Shown: positions 10,701 through 18,950, counted from the first letter of the stretch. The stretch is 64,000 nt of DNA from Odontocerum albicorne (GCA_949825065.1 OX463859.1:30583847-30647846); one strand, 5' to 3'. The notes: generated from the sequence alone by a model not told the origin. Numbers and translations: made by a program.

Positions 10701-12454
10701 GTAAACGGAGCATTTAATGTAATATGTATATACTCTTTAAAAAAAATTATTGGTTATCTCAATCAAATTTACCTTAAATACTTTTGAATAAAAATATCTT
10801 TAATTGGATTTACATAATTCCTACATGTACGAGGCGTATCCAGAAAGTAAGTGTACTGAGGCTCTCACGACCGGATGGATTTTATATTCGACATGTTGGC
10901 TACACTTCCGTGTAGCCTGACCCTTCCCCTCCGCAACGAGACCGGTTCGAGGTCAGTACGTTGGGAAGTGTCGACGCGACAACACGTTTCGTGAAAAATG
11001 TCAATCCAATCTCCCGCCAAGTACGAAATACGCAGTGTCATCCGTTATCTCGTTTGGAAGGGAAAACCTCCGGTTGAGGTTTATAATGAGGAGAAAACTG
11101 CATATGGTGATAAAGCTATGAATCGTACGAGTGTCTACAAGTGGTGTCGCAAGTTTAAAAACGGTCATACGTCTTTGCACAATGATCAAAGGAGCGGAAG
11201 ACCTTCAATTGTGACTGACGAAATTGTTTTGGGACTGTCAAGGCATAATTTTAATTGAATATATGCCTCAAGGGGAGACCATCAACTCTGCAAGATACTA
11301 TGAGACCCTAAAAAAATTGCGGAGGGTGATTCAGAACAAGAGGAGAGGCATGCTGACAAAGGAAGTCTGCCTGCTGCACGACAATGCCAGACCACACACG
11401 GCCAACGCCACGAAGGAACTGCTCGCCTCGTTTAAATGGGATGTCCTGAACCATCCCGTGCATTCCCCTGACCTAGCACCTTCAGATTACTATATCTTTA
11501 CCTCCCTGAAGCTGCACATGGGTGGAAAAAGGTTTTCAACCGACGAGGAGGTAAAGGAGGAGGTGGAGAAGTGGACGGAGGGGTTGGCGGGAAACTACTT
11601 CGAGGAAGGCATCAAAAAGTTGATACCCCGCTTCACCACCTGCACTGAGAGGAATGGCGACTATGTCGAAAAATAGCTTACATATGTACTACGGTAACCA
11701 CGTAATTTTTTTGTTCAAATAAAAAAAATTGTAATCTACAAAAATTCAGTAACTTACTTTCTGGACTTACCTAGTATATTGAATGTATGCGAGTGGAACT
11801 AATGCCCAAACATGCCTCAATCTCACGATAAGTCACATGACGATGTTGCAATATCAGTTCACGCACAGCATCGATGTTTTCTGGCACAAGAACTAATTTT
11901 GGATGACCTTCATGAAATTCGTCCTGGAGCGAACTACGGCCACGATTGAATTAGGAAAACCAGCGAAACACAGTGACAAAGCCCGGGATGGTGCTTCATC
12001 ACCAAAAGTCGAAGTGAGTTGATCGGCACACTGGTGTTGAGTTAGTCCACGTCGAAAATCATAAAAAATCATCGCACGAAAATGTTCACCATTTAATTTC
12101 ATTTTTGGCCGAGATAAATTTTTCACTGTAAACAACACAAATATCACTCATATGACAAAACTTTCCGAGCACGTATACCATTAAAAACGTCAATCTTTAC
12201 GATGCTGATGTCAGATTTGACGTATCTACACTGGTGTTGCCATATCTCAAAACTTAAGTAACAACCCTCGTACACTATTCCTTCGAAATAGGTAATATTT
12301 AAAAAAATATATACATAAAATTTATTATTTATCTTCCCATTTTAGATTGGCAGGTAGAAATAAAACAAAAATGGAGAACTCTGAATTGGACATTCCTCAC
12401 TCCAAAACTGAGGAGACCATCATCGGTGCTGACGAGAAGTATCAGCACTTCTAG
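1585..12454 (+). CDS. SLC10-family sodium/bile-acid-type cotransporter, 3' five exons
   Basis: Five exons (1585-1759, 3429-3691, 7082-7268, 9053-9128, 12346-12454) join in frame through GT-AG introns into 269 codons plus stop. SLC10 proteins are membrane Na+-coupled carriers of bile acids and other organic anions. The product has the family's SPGGGASN motif followed by LSIAMTTIST and GMMP, and later ALETGIQN. In the solved bacterial homologues, the SN, the Ser/Thr of the second motif and the Glu/Gln of the last bind sodium; all are kept here, so the gene looks functional. The extracellular or cytoplasmic N-terminus and first membrane helices are outside the window. The subfamily (bile-acid type or P3 type) and the substrate cannot be decided. 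The C-terminus is hydrophilic and ends EKYQHF. Every intron is filled with transposon remnants, yet all ten internal splice sites fit the consensus. Confidence 0.9.
2048..3286 (+). mobile_element. Full-length dead mariner in SLC10 intron
   Basis: TIRs of about 24 bp (TCAGGTCTGTAAATATGAAA) are flanked by TA at 2046-2047 and 3287-3288, giving a 1239-bp element. The transposase frame runs between them on the same strand as the host gene. It is related to, but clearly distinct from, the copy at 20403-21675. Confidence 0.92.
2226..3209 (+). pseudogene. mariner transposase with two nonsense codons
   Basis: The frame carries an N-terminal helix-turn-helix (ESHRMLVKAYG, CFEWFKKFKSGDFD, GRPPRKF), the WVPRL-equivalent YVPREL, the first catalytic Asp in AGDEKWIYFENP, the second in LLHDNAPSHTAK and the third in SDLTPADYYFF, with 34 residues between the last two as expected for DD34D mariners. 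It ends ERWEKCVASDGQYFE. In-frame stops lie at 2730-2732 and about 2785. Apart from these the frame is continuous, which suggests fairly recent inactivation. Confidence 0.9.
3429..3691 (+). CDS. SLC10 gene, exon B
   Basis: The acceptor is TTTCCCTTGCAG and the donor is CAG|GTTGGT. The exon completes the split Gly codon and encodes GMMPLWLFTLGR, a short polar loop (NGDLRVPYRN), the hydrophobic helix IATFAVGLVVPLGIGMI, a basic turn (CQKKLPRF) and a second helix (LLLLFIIVFAIVTNLYLF). Start and end phases match exons A and C. Codon use is much more GC-rich than the surrounding introns. Confidence 0.92.
3848..4348 (-). mobile_element. PIF/Harbinger-like non-autonomous element
   Basis: Ends begin GGCCGAGGCCACAC and, read inward from the right, GGCCTCGGCCACAC. 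They are flanked by the 3-bp direct repeat TTA (3845-3847, 4349-4351), the classic TWA target of PIF/Harbinger. The 501-bp interior retains a MADF-type coding exon on the minus strand. A second copy is at about 47361-47860 and a deleted piece at 54094-54240. Confidence 0.85.
4029..4158 (-). pseudogene. MADF-domain exon of Harbinger, one stop
   Basis: The 130-bp exon starts with ATG at 4158 and ends at the donor GATG|GTAAGT. It encodes MAEVLMTAVYKREPLWNPSS, then a TAG stop, then VPVIKSLWNEVAQKVNKD. The pattern YK-x-PLWN...LWN-x-VA is that of MADF (Myb-like) DNA-binding domains, which many PIF/Harbinger elements encode as their second protein. The homologous exon at 47550-47679 lacks the stop. 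Confidence 0.75.
4355..4888. other. Intronic AT-rich sequence, no gene seen
   Basis: Between the Harbinger and Tigger insertions the SLC10 intron is AT-rich and has no coding or repeat signal that I recognise. Short open frames here have no family motif. Confidence 0.5.
4891..5658 (-). mobile_element. Tigger/pogo-like element, deleted
   Basis: Terminal repeats CAGTGAAATCCCGTTTTTAC and, inward from the right, CAGTGGAATCCCATTTTTAC are flanked by TA (4889-4890 and 5659-5660). The 768-bp length is far below an autonomous pogo element. Only the N-terminal helix-turn-helix segment of the transposase remains, on the minus strand. Confidence 0.88.
4988..5173 (-). pseudogene. Tigger transposase N-terminal HTH remnant
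   Basis: Sixty-one codons begin MSQQRKILSIQEKRKILEKV and continue with a VSLARDLEIPITTLATIIKKR block. This is the CENP-B/pogo N-terminal helix-turn-helix pattern (EK..IL...., A..LGIP.STL.TI.K.R). The DDE catalytic domain has been lost by internal deletion of the element, so the product could at most bind DNA. Confidence 0.78.
5822..5965 (+). mobile_element. mariner fragment
   Basis: It begins TTAGGTTGATGCCAAAGTTA, a mariner-like terminus after TA, and includes a MICVWWDRTVY reading matching the core of the mariner VWWD block. The rest of the element is deleted. Boundaries are approximate. Confidence 0.5.
6206..6835 (-). mobile_element. Jockey-like LINE, 3' fragment
   Basis: The minus strand carries the C-terminal part of a non-LTR reverse transcriptase followed by the 3' UTR and end (GCCGCCTGGCAATAAGCCCG, then a TTGCAATAAAAGTG tail). 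It is nearly the same as the plus-strand copy at 22536-23505. The 5' part is missing, as is usual for target-primed insertion. Confidence 0.85.
6371..6820 (-). pseudogene. Non-LTR reverse transcriptase C-terminal part
   Basis: About 150 codons read NTLSWRDQINEVSRRVFFSL, then LLFPIMDYADVCYLD and LQRLQNVCLRFMFNLRKYDH. This is the post-catalytic thumb region of Jockey-type reverse transcriptases (the usual 'SWxxHI...LLFPIxxYADxVY' arrangement). The catalytic YADD box is not present in this piece, so it is a dead fragment. Confidence 0.8.
6793..6882. repeat. 30-bp triplication at LINE 5' junction
   Basis: Three near-copies of ACCATGAGAGAGTGTTATCT with TATTAGCAC spacers mark the truncated 5' end of the LINE above. 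The unit is part of the LINE's own coding sequence (the NTLSW codons in reverse). Confidence 0.75.
7082..7268 (+). CDS. SLC10 gene, exon C (second Na+-site motif)
   Basis: The acceptor is TTGTTCTGATTGCAG and the donor is CAG|GTACTT. It encodes the helix IIVAGMGVPWLGYTAGWLGA, then EDCLAIALETGIQNTGISIF, whose Glu and Gln match sodium ligands of bacterial ASBT structures. It ends in phase 1 and joins exon D after the first base of a Val codon. Confidence 0.92.
7372..7692 (-). pseudogene. mariner transposase, N-terminal HTH part
   Basis: From a Met at 7692 the frame reads MECQVDESEHFRHLLFAFNG, then an AARDICEVHGEYAMNERTAR helix-turn-helix, RRWFLHFKDGNFDLKD, the GRPMDFDEDRL linker and VELAEQMNC. 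The frame is lost after the CCSHMT segment and no catalytic domain follows. Sister copies at 54511 and 62630 keep slightly different lengths of the same domain. Confidence 0.8.
7372..7890 (-). mobile_element. mariner-like element, 5' half
   Basis: On the minus strand a terminus (TATTGGGTGTTAACATAAGT) is followed by a leader and the N-terminal transposase segment, after which the element is truncated. Relatives with the same terminus are at 53927-54933 and from 62456. Confidence 0.75.
8203..8401 (+). mobile_element. 199-bp short repeat (MITE/SINE-like)
   Basis: A 199-bp unit begins TATATGGTGTTTCCATGTTC and ends in TTAGAGGGAACGTTGC. It is repeated in reverse at 58012-58210 with the same length. 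It contains internal pairs of TGTGCGGA-like words. The GAGGGAACGTTG end recalls some hAT derivatives, but no target duplication is clear, so the class is open. Confidence 0.65.
8490..8635 (-). pseudogene. Reverse transcriptase catalytic-box fragment (YADD)
   Basis: The minus strand reads QVYADDTLLFRFCDLSGI followed by a CILEVSNWILKSKLKLN-like stretch. YADD is the catalytic box of reverse transcriptases, and the following spacing fits Jockey-type LINEs. It is a short orphan fragment, probably of the same family as the thumb fragments at 6371 and 22623. Confidence 0.7.
8801..8990. repeat. Tandem repeat, 21/23 bp x ~8.5
   Basis: Units of the form CCCAGGGGTTCTTTTATCTTT plus CA, with 21- and 23-bp length variants, fill the intron just before SLC10 exon D. 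The open frames across it (repeating FTQGFLS) are a by-product of the repeat. Confidence 0.9.
9053..9128 (+). CDS. SLC10 gene, exon D
   Basis: A 76-bp exon lies between TTACATTTCCAG and CG|GTAAGT. It encodes VPVAVAIMTPIPMIIIYIIQ and TINK, a final hydrophobic helix and its basic cap. It ends after two bases of an Arg codon completed by exon E. The acceptor follows the tandem repeat at 8801-8990 by about 60 bp. Confidence 0.9.
9140..9432. repeat. Minisatellite from retroelement tail
   Basis: Tandem units combine ATTACATTTTTATTTTTTAT, TTATTTATTAC and ACATGACAAGAATG in variable combinations. The array runs directly into the 9436-9572 repeat, whose own 3' tail has the same words in the same order. 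It begins 12 bp after the donor of SLC10 exon D. Confidence 0.85.
9436..9572 (-). mobile_element. Retroelement 3' end fragment
   Basis: About 137 bp matches the stretch at 61987-62133 in opposite orientation (shared CTCAGTGAGATACAGGCAAA and AGTTTACTGGGGACACGAC). In the second copy it ends in TAATAAATAAATAAA, so this is the 3' end of a non-LTR element. No coding part is present. Confidence 0.7.
9863..10392 (+). mobile_element. Internally deleted mariner nested in a LINE
   Basis: TIRs CGAGGGTGGTCCAAGAAGTA and, inward from the right, CGAGGGTAGTCCCTAAAGTA are flanked by TA. The 530-bp length is less than half of the 1286-bp sibling at 38174-39459. The deletion fuses the N-terminal helix-turn-helix (ending VKYW) to the C-terminal tail. 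Confidence 0.9.
10041..10327 (+). pseudogene. mariner transposase, N- and C-terminus fused by deletion
   Basis: The N-terminus MENIGHRYVIQYFHLKGLSP and a truncated HTH run into a frame-shifted copy of the C-terminal segment that ends EKCVELKGDYVEK in another frame. All three catalytic aspartates are lost with the deleted middle. Confidence 0.8.
10830..11774 (+). mobile_element. mariner family A, copy 1 (middle deleted)
   Basis: TIRs (CGAGGCGTATCCAGAAAGTA; inward from the right CTAGGTAAGTCCAGAAAGTA) are flanked by TA at 10828-10829 and 11775-11776. Copies 2 and 3 are at 39646-40608 and 58322-59274. The three have different internal deletions. Confidence 0.9.
10998..11676 (+). pseudogene. mariner transposase, first Asp region deleted
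   Basis: The start MSIQSPAKYEIRSVIRYLVW and HTH (YKWCRKFKNGHTSL, GRPSIVTDE) are intact. The frame then jumps to the FWDCQGIILIEYMPQGETIN region with a frame change at about 11224. The second Asp (LLHDNARPHTAN) and third (SPDLAPSDYY) are present, but the GDETW first Asp is deleted. Confidence 0.85.
11777..12271 (-). mobile_element. Another mariner, 5' half only
   Basis: On the minus strand a terminus (TACGAGGGTTGTTACTTAAG) near 12271 is followed by a leader and an N-terminal transposase frame that starts MKLNGEHFRAMIFYDFRRGL and continues LTSTFGDEAPSRA, with a frameshift near 11990. The 3' half is missing and the right end of mariner family A copy 1 abuts it. Confidence 0.75.
12346..12454 (+). 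CDS. SLC10 gene, terminal coding exon E
   Basis: The acceptor is ATCTTCCCATTTTAG. The exon completes an Arg codon and encodes LAGRNKTKMENSELDIPHSK then TEETIIGADEKYQHF and a TAG stop. It is hydrophilic and acidic, as expected for the cytoplasmic tail after the last membrane helix. Confidence 0.9.
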
Positions 12455-13970
12455 GTGCCATGGAAACTCGTGTTATATTATGTTATGTTCATCATAACCC
12501 CTATCCCACTAGGTTAAGATCAAATGACACACTTGATGGAATGTTGACTTGAAACTGATTGGAATTCTGAAGGCATGATTAGATATTCGGGGTAAAGTAA
12601 ATCAAGGGACCTTTTTGTAGCTCCTCTCATATGAAAATGTTATGAGAGGAGTTCAGGGCTTTTTCGACATGCATTAAAGGGGTAAGCGTTAAGGGTATTC
12701 TTCTCTAGAGGCGTGAATTTCAGACGTTTTTTCAGACTAAATAAAAAAAAACTAAAAACATTTTTCGTATACATTTTTTACAGAAAAACTAAAAACATTT
12801 TTCGTATACATTTTTAAAATTTCAATTTTTATACCCTTTTTTTCAAATTTTTTAAGAATAGTAAAAAAAATCGTTTTTCCGAGGTAGGGACGATATGAAA
12901 ACATTTATCAAAGTTTCATACCAAATTTGAAAGCAATCGGTTTGATATAACTTGAGATTTTATGTCGACCAGGTTGAAAAAAAGTTGTTTAGAGAAAAAA
13001 GCATTTAAAGTTTGAGATTATTGTCCGAGTCATTCCGGTGCGGCGTAATTGCTGCCTCATTTATAGCTATAACTTCGTAAATAATGAAAATTTTTAAATT
13101 TTCTTTGGAGAACATATTCTTAAAGTGTAGAGTGTAGTGTTCATATACAATCATAAATTTTTAATAATACCTCCCAGAAAGGGTTGTCTTCAAGTGCTCC
13201 TAAAGCTGCACACACCACCCATATCTCTAACACTTAGAAACAGGCCATTCCACGCTACAGGACCAGCAATGGCAAAAAGCCCTGTCATAATACTCCTCTA
13301 TTGAATTGATTCAGAACAAACGTACTGTCATACGATAACAATCTAAAGTCAGGGTAAAATGCAATTAAAAACACCACTTTATTACTGTATTTTAAATTGT
13401 GATCTAATTGTTTTTTTACTCAATATCAATAGGGAATGTTTAATTGTGCCAACTTCACATCGCATCATTCAATCAATCAATCAGTTTTGAATCAACCATA
13501 AGTTGTCTGTGTATATCTCAATATTACTAACAAAAAGGTTTTGGATCATTCATATTTCTTCTTTTTGTATTCATTACAATTTTCTCATATTATATAAATA
13601 ACCTTTTTTTATACTTAAAAATGTTTTCTGAATATTTAGAACAAAAGTAGGACAAATTAAATTGATATCAACGAAGATATTCCGTGTAATGCCGTTTTTA
13701 TTATTAATTTTTAAATTATTGTTCATGAAGTTTTTATATCTTTAACGTGTTGACTGCTGAATAATTTCTTTTAATATCACAATGGTGCTAAAAAATTGGC
13801 CATATTTAAAATTCTTAAAAAAATAATATTGTAAAAAGTTGAGGGCAGGTTTAATTCATTGTCATATTATATCCTTGCAAACCTTAAAAATACCGTTAGG
13901 CCACTCCCGGCTCACTTGTTGTGGAATCCATCCAAAGAAACACAAAATAAAATGGCGATGAGCTTTTCAT
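12455..13970 (+). other. SLC10 3' UTR and AT-rich flank
   Basis: An AATAAA lies at 12740-12745, the first plausible polyadenylation signal after the stop. A perfect 10-bp inverted repeat (CTCCTCTCAT / ATGAGAGGAG, 11-nt loop) is at 12621-12651. A 32-bp direct duplication (ACTAAAAACATTTTTCGTAT) lies at about 12749-12815. No gene is seen in the rest. Confidence 0.55.
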
Positions 13971-14884
13971 GTACTTTGTAAAAGTTTATATGAATTCTTA
14001 TAGGCGTTTTCAGCACTGAATAGTGTTTTGTGTGCTCTGTAAAAGTTTATATAAATTCCTATAGGCGTTTTCAGCACTGAATAGTGTTTTGTGTGCTCTG
14101 TAAAAGTTTATATGAATTCCTATAGGCGTTTTCAGCACTGAATAGTGTTTTGTGTACTCTGTAAAAGTTTATATGAATTCCTATAGGCGTTTTCAGCACT
14201 GAATAGTGTTTTGTGTGCTCTGTAAAAGTTTATATGAATTCCTATAGGCGTTTTCAGCACTGAATAGTGTTTTGTGTGCTCTGTAAAAGTTTATATGAAT
14301 TCCTATAGGCGTTTTCAGCACTGAATAGTGTTTTGTGTACTCTGTAAAAGTTTATATGAATTCCTATAGGCGTTTTCAGCACTGAATAGTGTTTTGTGTG
14401 CTCTGTAAAAGTTTATATGAATTCCTATAGGCGTTTTCAGCACTGAATAGTGTTTTGTGTACTCTGTAAAAGTTTATATGAATTCCTATAGGCGTTTTCA
14501 GCACTGAATAGTGTTTTGTGTACTCTGTAAAAGTTTATATGAATTCCTATAGGCGTTTTCAGCATTGAATAGTGTTTTGTGTGCTCTGTAAAAGTTTATA
14601 TGAATTCCTATAGGCGTTTTCAGCACTGAATAGTGTTTTGTGTGCTCTGTAAAAGTTTATATGAATTCCTATAGGCGTTTTCAGCACTGAATAGTGTTTT
14701 GTGTGCTCTGTAAAAGTTTATATGAATTCCTATAGGCGTTTTCAGCACTGAATAGTGTTTTGTGTACTTTGTAAAAGTTTATATGAATTCCTATAGGCGT
14801 TTTCAGCACTGAATAGTGTTTTGTGTACTCTGTAAAAGTTTATATGAATTCCTATATGCGTTTTCAGCACTGAATAGTGTTTTG
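13971..14884. repeat. Minisatellite, 61 bp x 15
   Basis: Fifteen units of exactly 61 bp, each containing AAAAGTTTATATGAATTCCT and ATAGGCGTTTTCAGCACTGA. Unit starts advance by 61 from 13980 to 14834. The units differ by only a few substitutions (TGTGCTCTG against TGTACTCTG or TACTTTG). Each has a CACT-GAAT-AGTG mini-stem. No reading frame continues, because 61 is not a multiple of 3. Confidence 0.97.
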
Positions 14885-14945
14885 ATGCTTAATTTTTTAA
14901 TAATAAAGTTATTATATAAAATTTAAACATTGCCACTTTATTTTA

Positions 14946-15285
14946 TGTACATCACAATACATTTCCACACTTGCTGTGCCTTCAGCAGGTTGACAAAAGC
15001 TGATTTATATATTAAATACCTCATATTTAAGGGAAATAGAGCTAGAAGTGGAGAAGATTATAAATTTAATTGATTAGTTATGATATTTATATTTTGTTTG
15101 TTTGCATTATGTATTTCAATGGTGTATTGACTTTTATTATTTGTTTTTAAGGCTCTATTCCCAAAATAAAACCATGAATACATTCATATAAATATGATGC
15201 AATGAATATATACTCCACTTCTTGTCAACTCACCTGATGGCCACACGCTAGCAAGTGTTGAAATGCATTGTGATATGCAAATATT
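14946..15285. mobile_element. Inverted-repeat (foldback/MITE-like) element
   Basis: The left arm (ACATCACAATACATTTCCAC ... CACTTGCTGTG) pairs with the right arm (AGCAAGTGTTGAAATGCATT GTGAT). Both arms extend with lower similarity through the TCAGCAGGTTGACAAAAG / CTTCTTGTCAACTCACCTGA blocks, about 55 bp in all. There is no coding capacity and no clear target duplication. Confidence 0.6.
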
Positions 15286-15913
15286 AAGTGCAATCAAGCA
15301 AAATTACAGTGTTTTAATTTTATATTAAACAAATAATACTAGTATTTCGGTATTAAGAGGCTGAATAAATTATTTCCAATTTAAATGGTAAATATACATA
15401 TAGTTGAAAATATGAAGAACCATGAGGAAACAGATTTCCACTTCTTCCAATCCTCCTGGCATACTTTTTTCGTTTCTGCCACATCAATATTCTCATATTT
15501 TGAAGACTTCCTTCTTAGATTTGATTAATTTGTTCAAGTCATGTTTTTTTTTGTAACATCTTTGCAAACTTCTTCTTCCTGCTAGTTTCTTTGTAAATCT
15601 TTTATTATCTATGCTTTCTACATGGACAAACTCAATGATCGCTTTTATATTACATTTTAAGAAACGCTACAGCATTTCTACAGCATTTTTTCTTTCATCA
15701 CTTCTAAGTTACAGTTGCATATTCTAAATATGAGACTTATATGCAATTGTGAAAAGCTCGCTTCACTTCTCTGGAGAACTGAATAATAATTATCAAATCA
15801 TAGAATCAAAAATGACGCCCTCTTATAACCATATTTTAATTTATTTTTTTAAAATCGGAATATGAAAATTCATTTTAAAAACTATTATAAGTGTAAACAC
15901 TCATTTTTCTCAC
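15286..15913. other. AT-rich sequence, no gene seen
   Basis: No open frame with family motifs, no RNA gene and no repeat shared with the rest of the window was recognised here. Confidence 0.5.
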
Positions 15914-15917
15914 TTAA

Positions 15918-17414
15918 CGCTTTGAACGCGGGTGCCACATATGCGGGACGGTAGAATATATGGTTACAAATCGCGGACGCCACATATACGGGGCAGTAAG
16001 GTTACGCTTGCTTTGCGCACTATATAGAAATATTTAGTTTAAAATAATCTTCAAATAATACTCTTATTGACATCTGTTGGAATCAGACAGAAATTTTGTC
16101 TTTGTTTGTTAAAATGATTTTAGAATTTTTGTTGTTGAATCGTGATATTTACCCAGTGATTTGGGATTTCCCGCTTCTTACAAATAACCTATTGCGCTTG
16201 TGCAATACTTTATTTCTAAGATCATTCTAGTCTCGTGTTTACGGCTTGTGTTGATGTGTGAATAGATCGATATCTTGTGAATATTTTAAAGTGTAGATAC
16301 GAGTGTCATTAAATTATGTGCGTATAAGTGGTGCAGCAATTAACAATATAATATATATTTAACTCTCGGCGCAGTGGTTCTCGCGTCCATAAAACAAAAT
16401 GGCGTTGTTACTTTGGTGAGTACAAGTTGTATGACCTATTTGTTTTCGATTGATATTTCCTTTTCTGTTTACATTTCAAACACATTAAAGATATGAAGAA
16501 TAACTAGAACCATTTATGAATTAAGTGCCGGAAGTTATTAGTATGGCCGTGCCCAGGAGGCCGTGATTTTTTCAATAAAAATAAAACCTAAAAAATTTAT
16601 ATTTTTTGTATACAGATATAAAGGATATTATCAAAACTTACTAAATATATACACCGTGTGGCGTTTGAGCTGCCGTTCACTCAGAAAAACACAGTTTAAA
16701 TATTCACAAAATGTCAGGGTTGTCACAACTTGACGCAGAAAACACGTTTACTTATAAATATAGTGGAATATAATATACTTTGTAAACTAAAATCAACAAA
16801 TTATCTGTATGATGTATAATAAAGCACAAAAGGTAAATAAAACCGTAAAAAGTCTATATAAACGTCGTATTGTGCCGCAAAACTACCGCCAATAACCAAA
16901 GAATACATGAAAACACACTTTGTAAATAAATACTTTGAAAAATTTACAAAAATAACGAACAAAAGTTAAAAATCAACCACTGAACAAAACTACAAACGAA
17001 GTCATTATAAATCATCGCAAAAAAACTGTAGTCGGTAACCCTGTATCAGAGACACGTATTGACTGTCAGTGAAAGCTTTTAGAAAGATGACTGTAACTTT
17101 GATAATATCAGTAAATTGTAATATTTAAGTATTTCTTGACCATCCCAATAGATGTCACTATGTGTTATAATTTATAAATTATTACAATTGGATTTAATAT
17201 TGGCTTGCGACAAGCTCAAAGGAGAGCACGTTCATTTTGTATGGCCGGCCTGACGAGCACTGAATCGGAGAGCACGTCAACACGCTCGTGGCAGTGAACC
17301 GGTTAAAATAAGATGACTTTTATCGTTATTGATATATCTCGAGATTGATTTAATGACAAAAACATGCCGCGGACACGTACCTTATAACTTTTATACAGAA
17401 ACACGTTCAAAGGG
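15918..17414 (+). mobile_element. piggyBac-like TTAA element, 1.5 kb
   Basis: The ends read CGCTTTGAACGCGGGTGCC and, inward from the right, CCCTTTGAACGTGTTTCTG, flanked by TTAA at 15914-15917 and 17415-17418. TTAA targets and CCYTTT ends are hallmarks of piggyBac. Inside, ATG at 16399 starts a short frame (MALLLW) that runs into a GTGAGT donor, as in a 5' exon. No catalytic domain was recognised. Confidence 0.75.
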
Positions 17415-17418
17415 TTAA

Positions 17419-18220
17419 AGGGTATGTATTGAAATTATCATCAGGCCAGTTCCAATATTTCTATCATCTTCAAAGGGCATCAATTGAAGATGATAGTAAC
17501 GTTGAAACTAGACGAACAATTATTTCGATACATGAGTATTTCTCGCTTAACAAAATTGATCAGTTCTGTTAAAAATCCCTAAACTAGAAAAACGCGTAAA
17601 GTAAATTAATTTGAGTGAAATTGGTTCTAAAGAAAAAAAGTTACTTTAAAATGGTAAAAAAATACCATCCTTATTTTTAATTAGAAGACATACATAGCTT
17701 ATTTCTTCAAACCCAGGTATGTTCAAATTGGCTTTTTATATATTTTTTTTATTTCATTTAAATTACGTTTTAGCAAAAACGCTTCAAGTGGGTTAGAAGT
17801 ATCCTCAAAGTGAAAAAATATAGTTTCAACCATATGTTATTTAATTAATTGAGTTTGTTACATTTGAATAAATAAAAATATAATGAACTAACAAATGCTA
17901 CACATTCCTTATTAAAATTATTATTTAAATAAATTATGAAATAAAAATGTATATAAAAATTATATCCATCGAGTGTGAAACTTTCGAAAGGAAAATTTAT
18001 GAATATTTAACTAAGTTACGTAATTTAAAAAAAATATATCTTGTTTTTATTTAAAAAAAAAAAAAACAGTTGATACATGTGGATTCATATTTGAGTATTT
18101 TAAAAATCAGTAAATTTGTGACATGATTAAAAAAAATTTATATAAATTTATAGTTGGCCATATTTGTGCAAAAAGGAAAAACCTACATTTTAATAAAAAA
18201 AAAACAATGTTTCCTTTGAT
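17419..18220. other. AT-rich sequence, no gene seen
   Basis: Low-complexity A/T-rich DNA with long A runs near 18050. No gene or known repeat was recognised. Confidence 0.5.
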
Positions 18221-18225
18221 ACTCG

Positions 18226-18405
18226 AAAGTGTCCACAATTTCATCGTTGTTTATAGTTAAGGCACTAACGTTGTGGAGGTTTAAAGACATTGTAATTTAT
18301 TTTTATCAAACACTGTTTATTCCACTTTTTTGTAACGGTATAACCCTACCGGTTTCAAGGCTTTCACCTCATCTTCAGGGGAGCACAAACAAAACTAAAT
18401 TCTGT
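18226..18405 (-). mobile_element. Penelope-like terminal arm
   Basis: The sequence TATAGTTAAGGCACTAACGT ... TCATCTTCAGGGGAGCACAA is one arm of the inverted repeat found around the Penelope-like copies at 25250-25905, 27659-28065 and 54940-55820. Only this arm is present. The short open frame over it is incidental. Confidence 0.7.
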
Positions 18406-18766
18406 TCGTTTTTACAGAATAGACATATTCAATTAAACTAGGATTTTCAATGTTCACATTGATAAATGGTTTTATATGTACAATTGATAGATGTATAGGG
18501 ATAATATAATGAAATAAAAGCTATTTGATTAAATTAAATTATTTTAAAGTAATAAATCCGCCATATGTATTTGCATTCGAATGTTTAATAAATAAATAAA
18601 TTGTTTTTCAATTGACTTAAGAATTTATACAAAGCTCAAAAGAAATTATATCAAGCTGTGAATTGCCACTATAGAAAATACAATATATAACATGCTCAAT
18701 ATTGGAATGATAATATTTTTGTATTTCATCAATCGAAACAGTATTTTGAATTTTGTGATCACACTT

Positions 18767-18950
18767 ACCTAATGTACCCAACCTATTACCTATTATATTG
18801 CCTATTACCTAATGTACCCAACAAAATATTTTAAACTTTATGGTCTTTATTTAATCTATGTTTAGTAAACCTAACCTAACCCAACAAAATATTTTAAACT
18901 TTATGGTCTTTATTTAATCTATGTTTAGTAAAATTGTGAAGTGCTAAAAT
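18767..18950. repeat. ~70-bp direct duplication
   Basis: Two adjacent copies contain CAACAAAATATTTTAAACTT and TGGTCTTTATTTAATCTATG. They are separated by CCTAACCTAACCC, which happens to resemble the insect telomere word CCTAA but is too short to interpret. Confidence 0.85.

Noticed and set aside
18870..18900. Interstitial telomere repeat (CCTAACCTAACCC)
   Set aside because: Only about two and a half CCTAA words; explained by the local duplication at 18767-18950.
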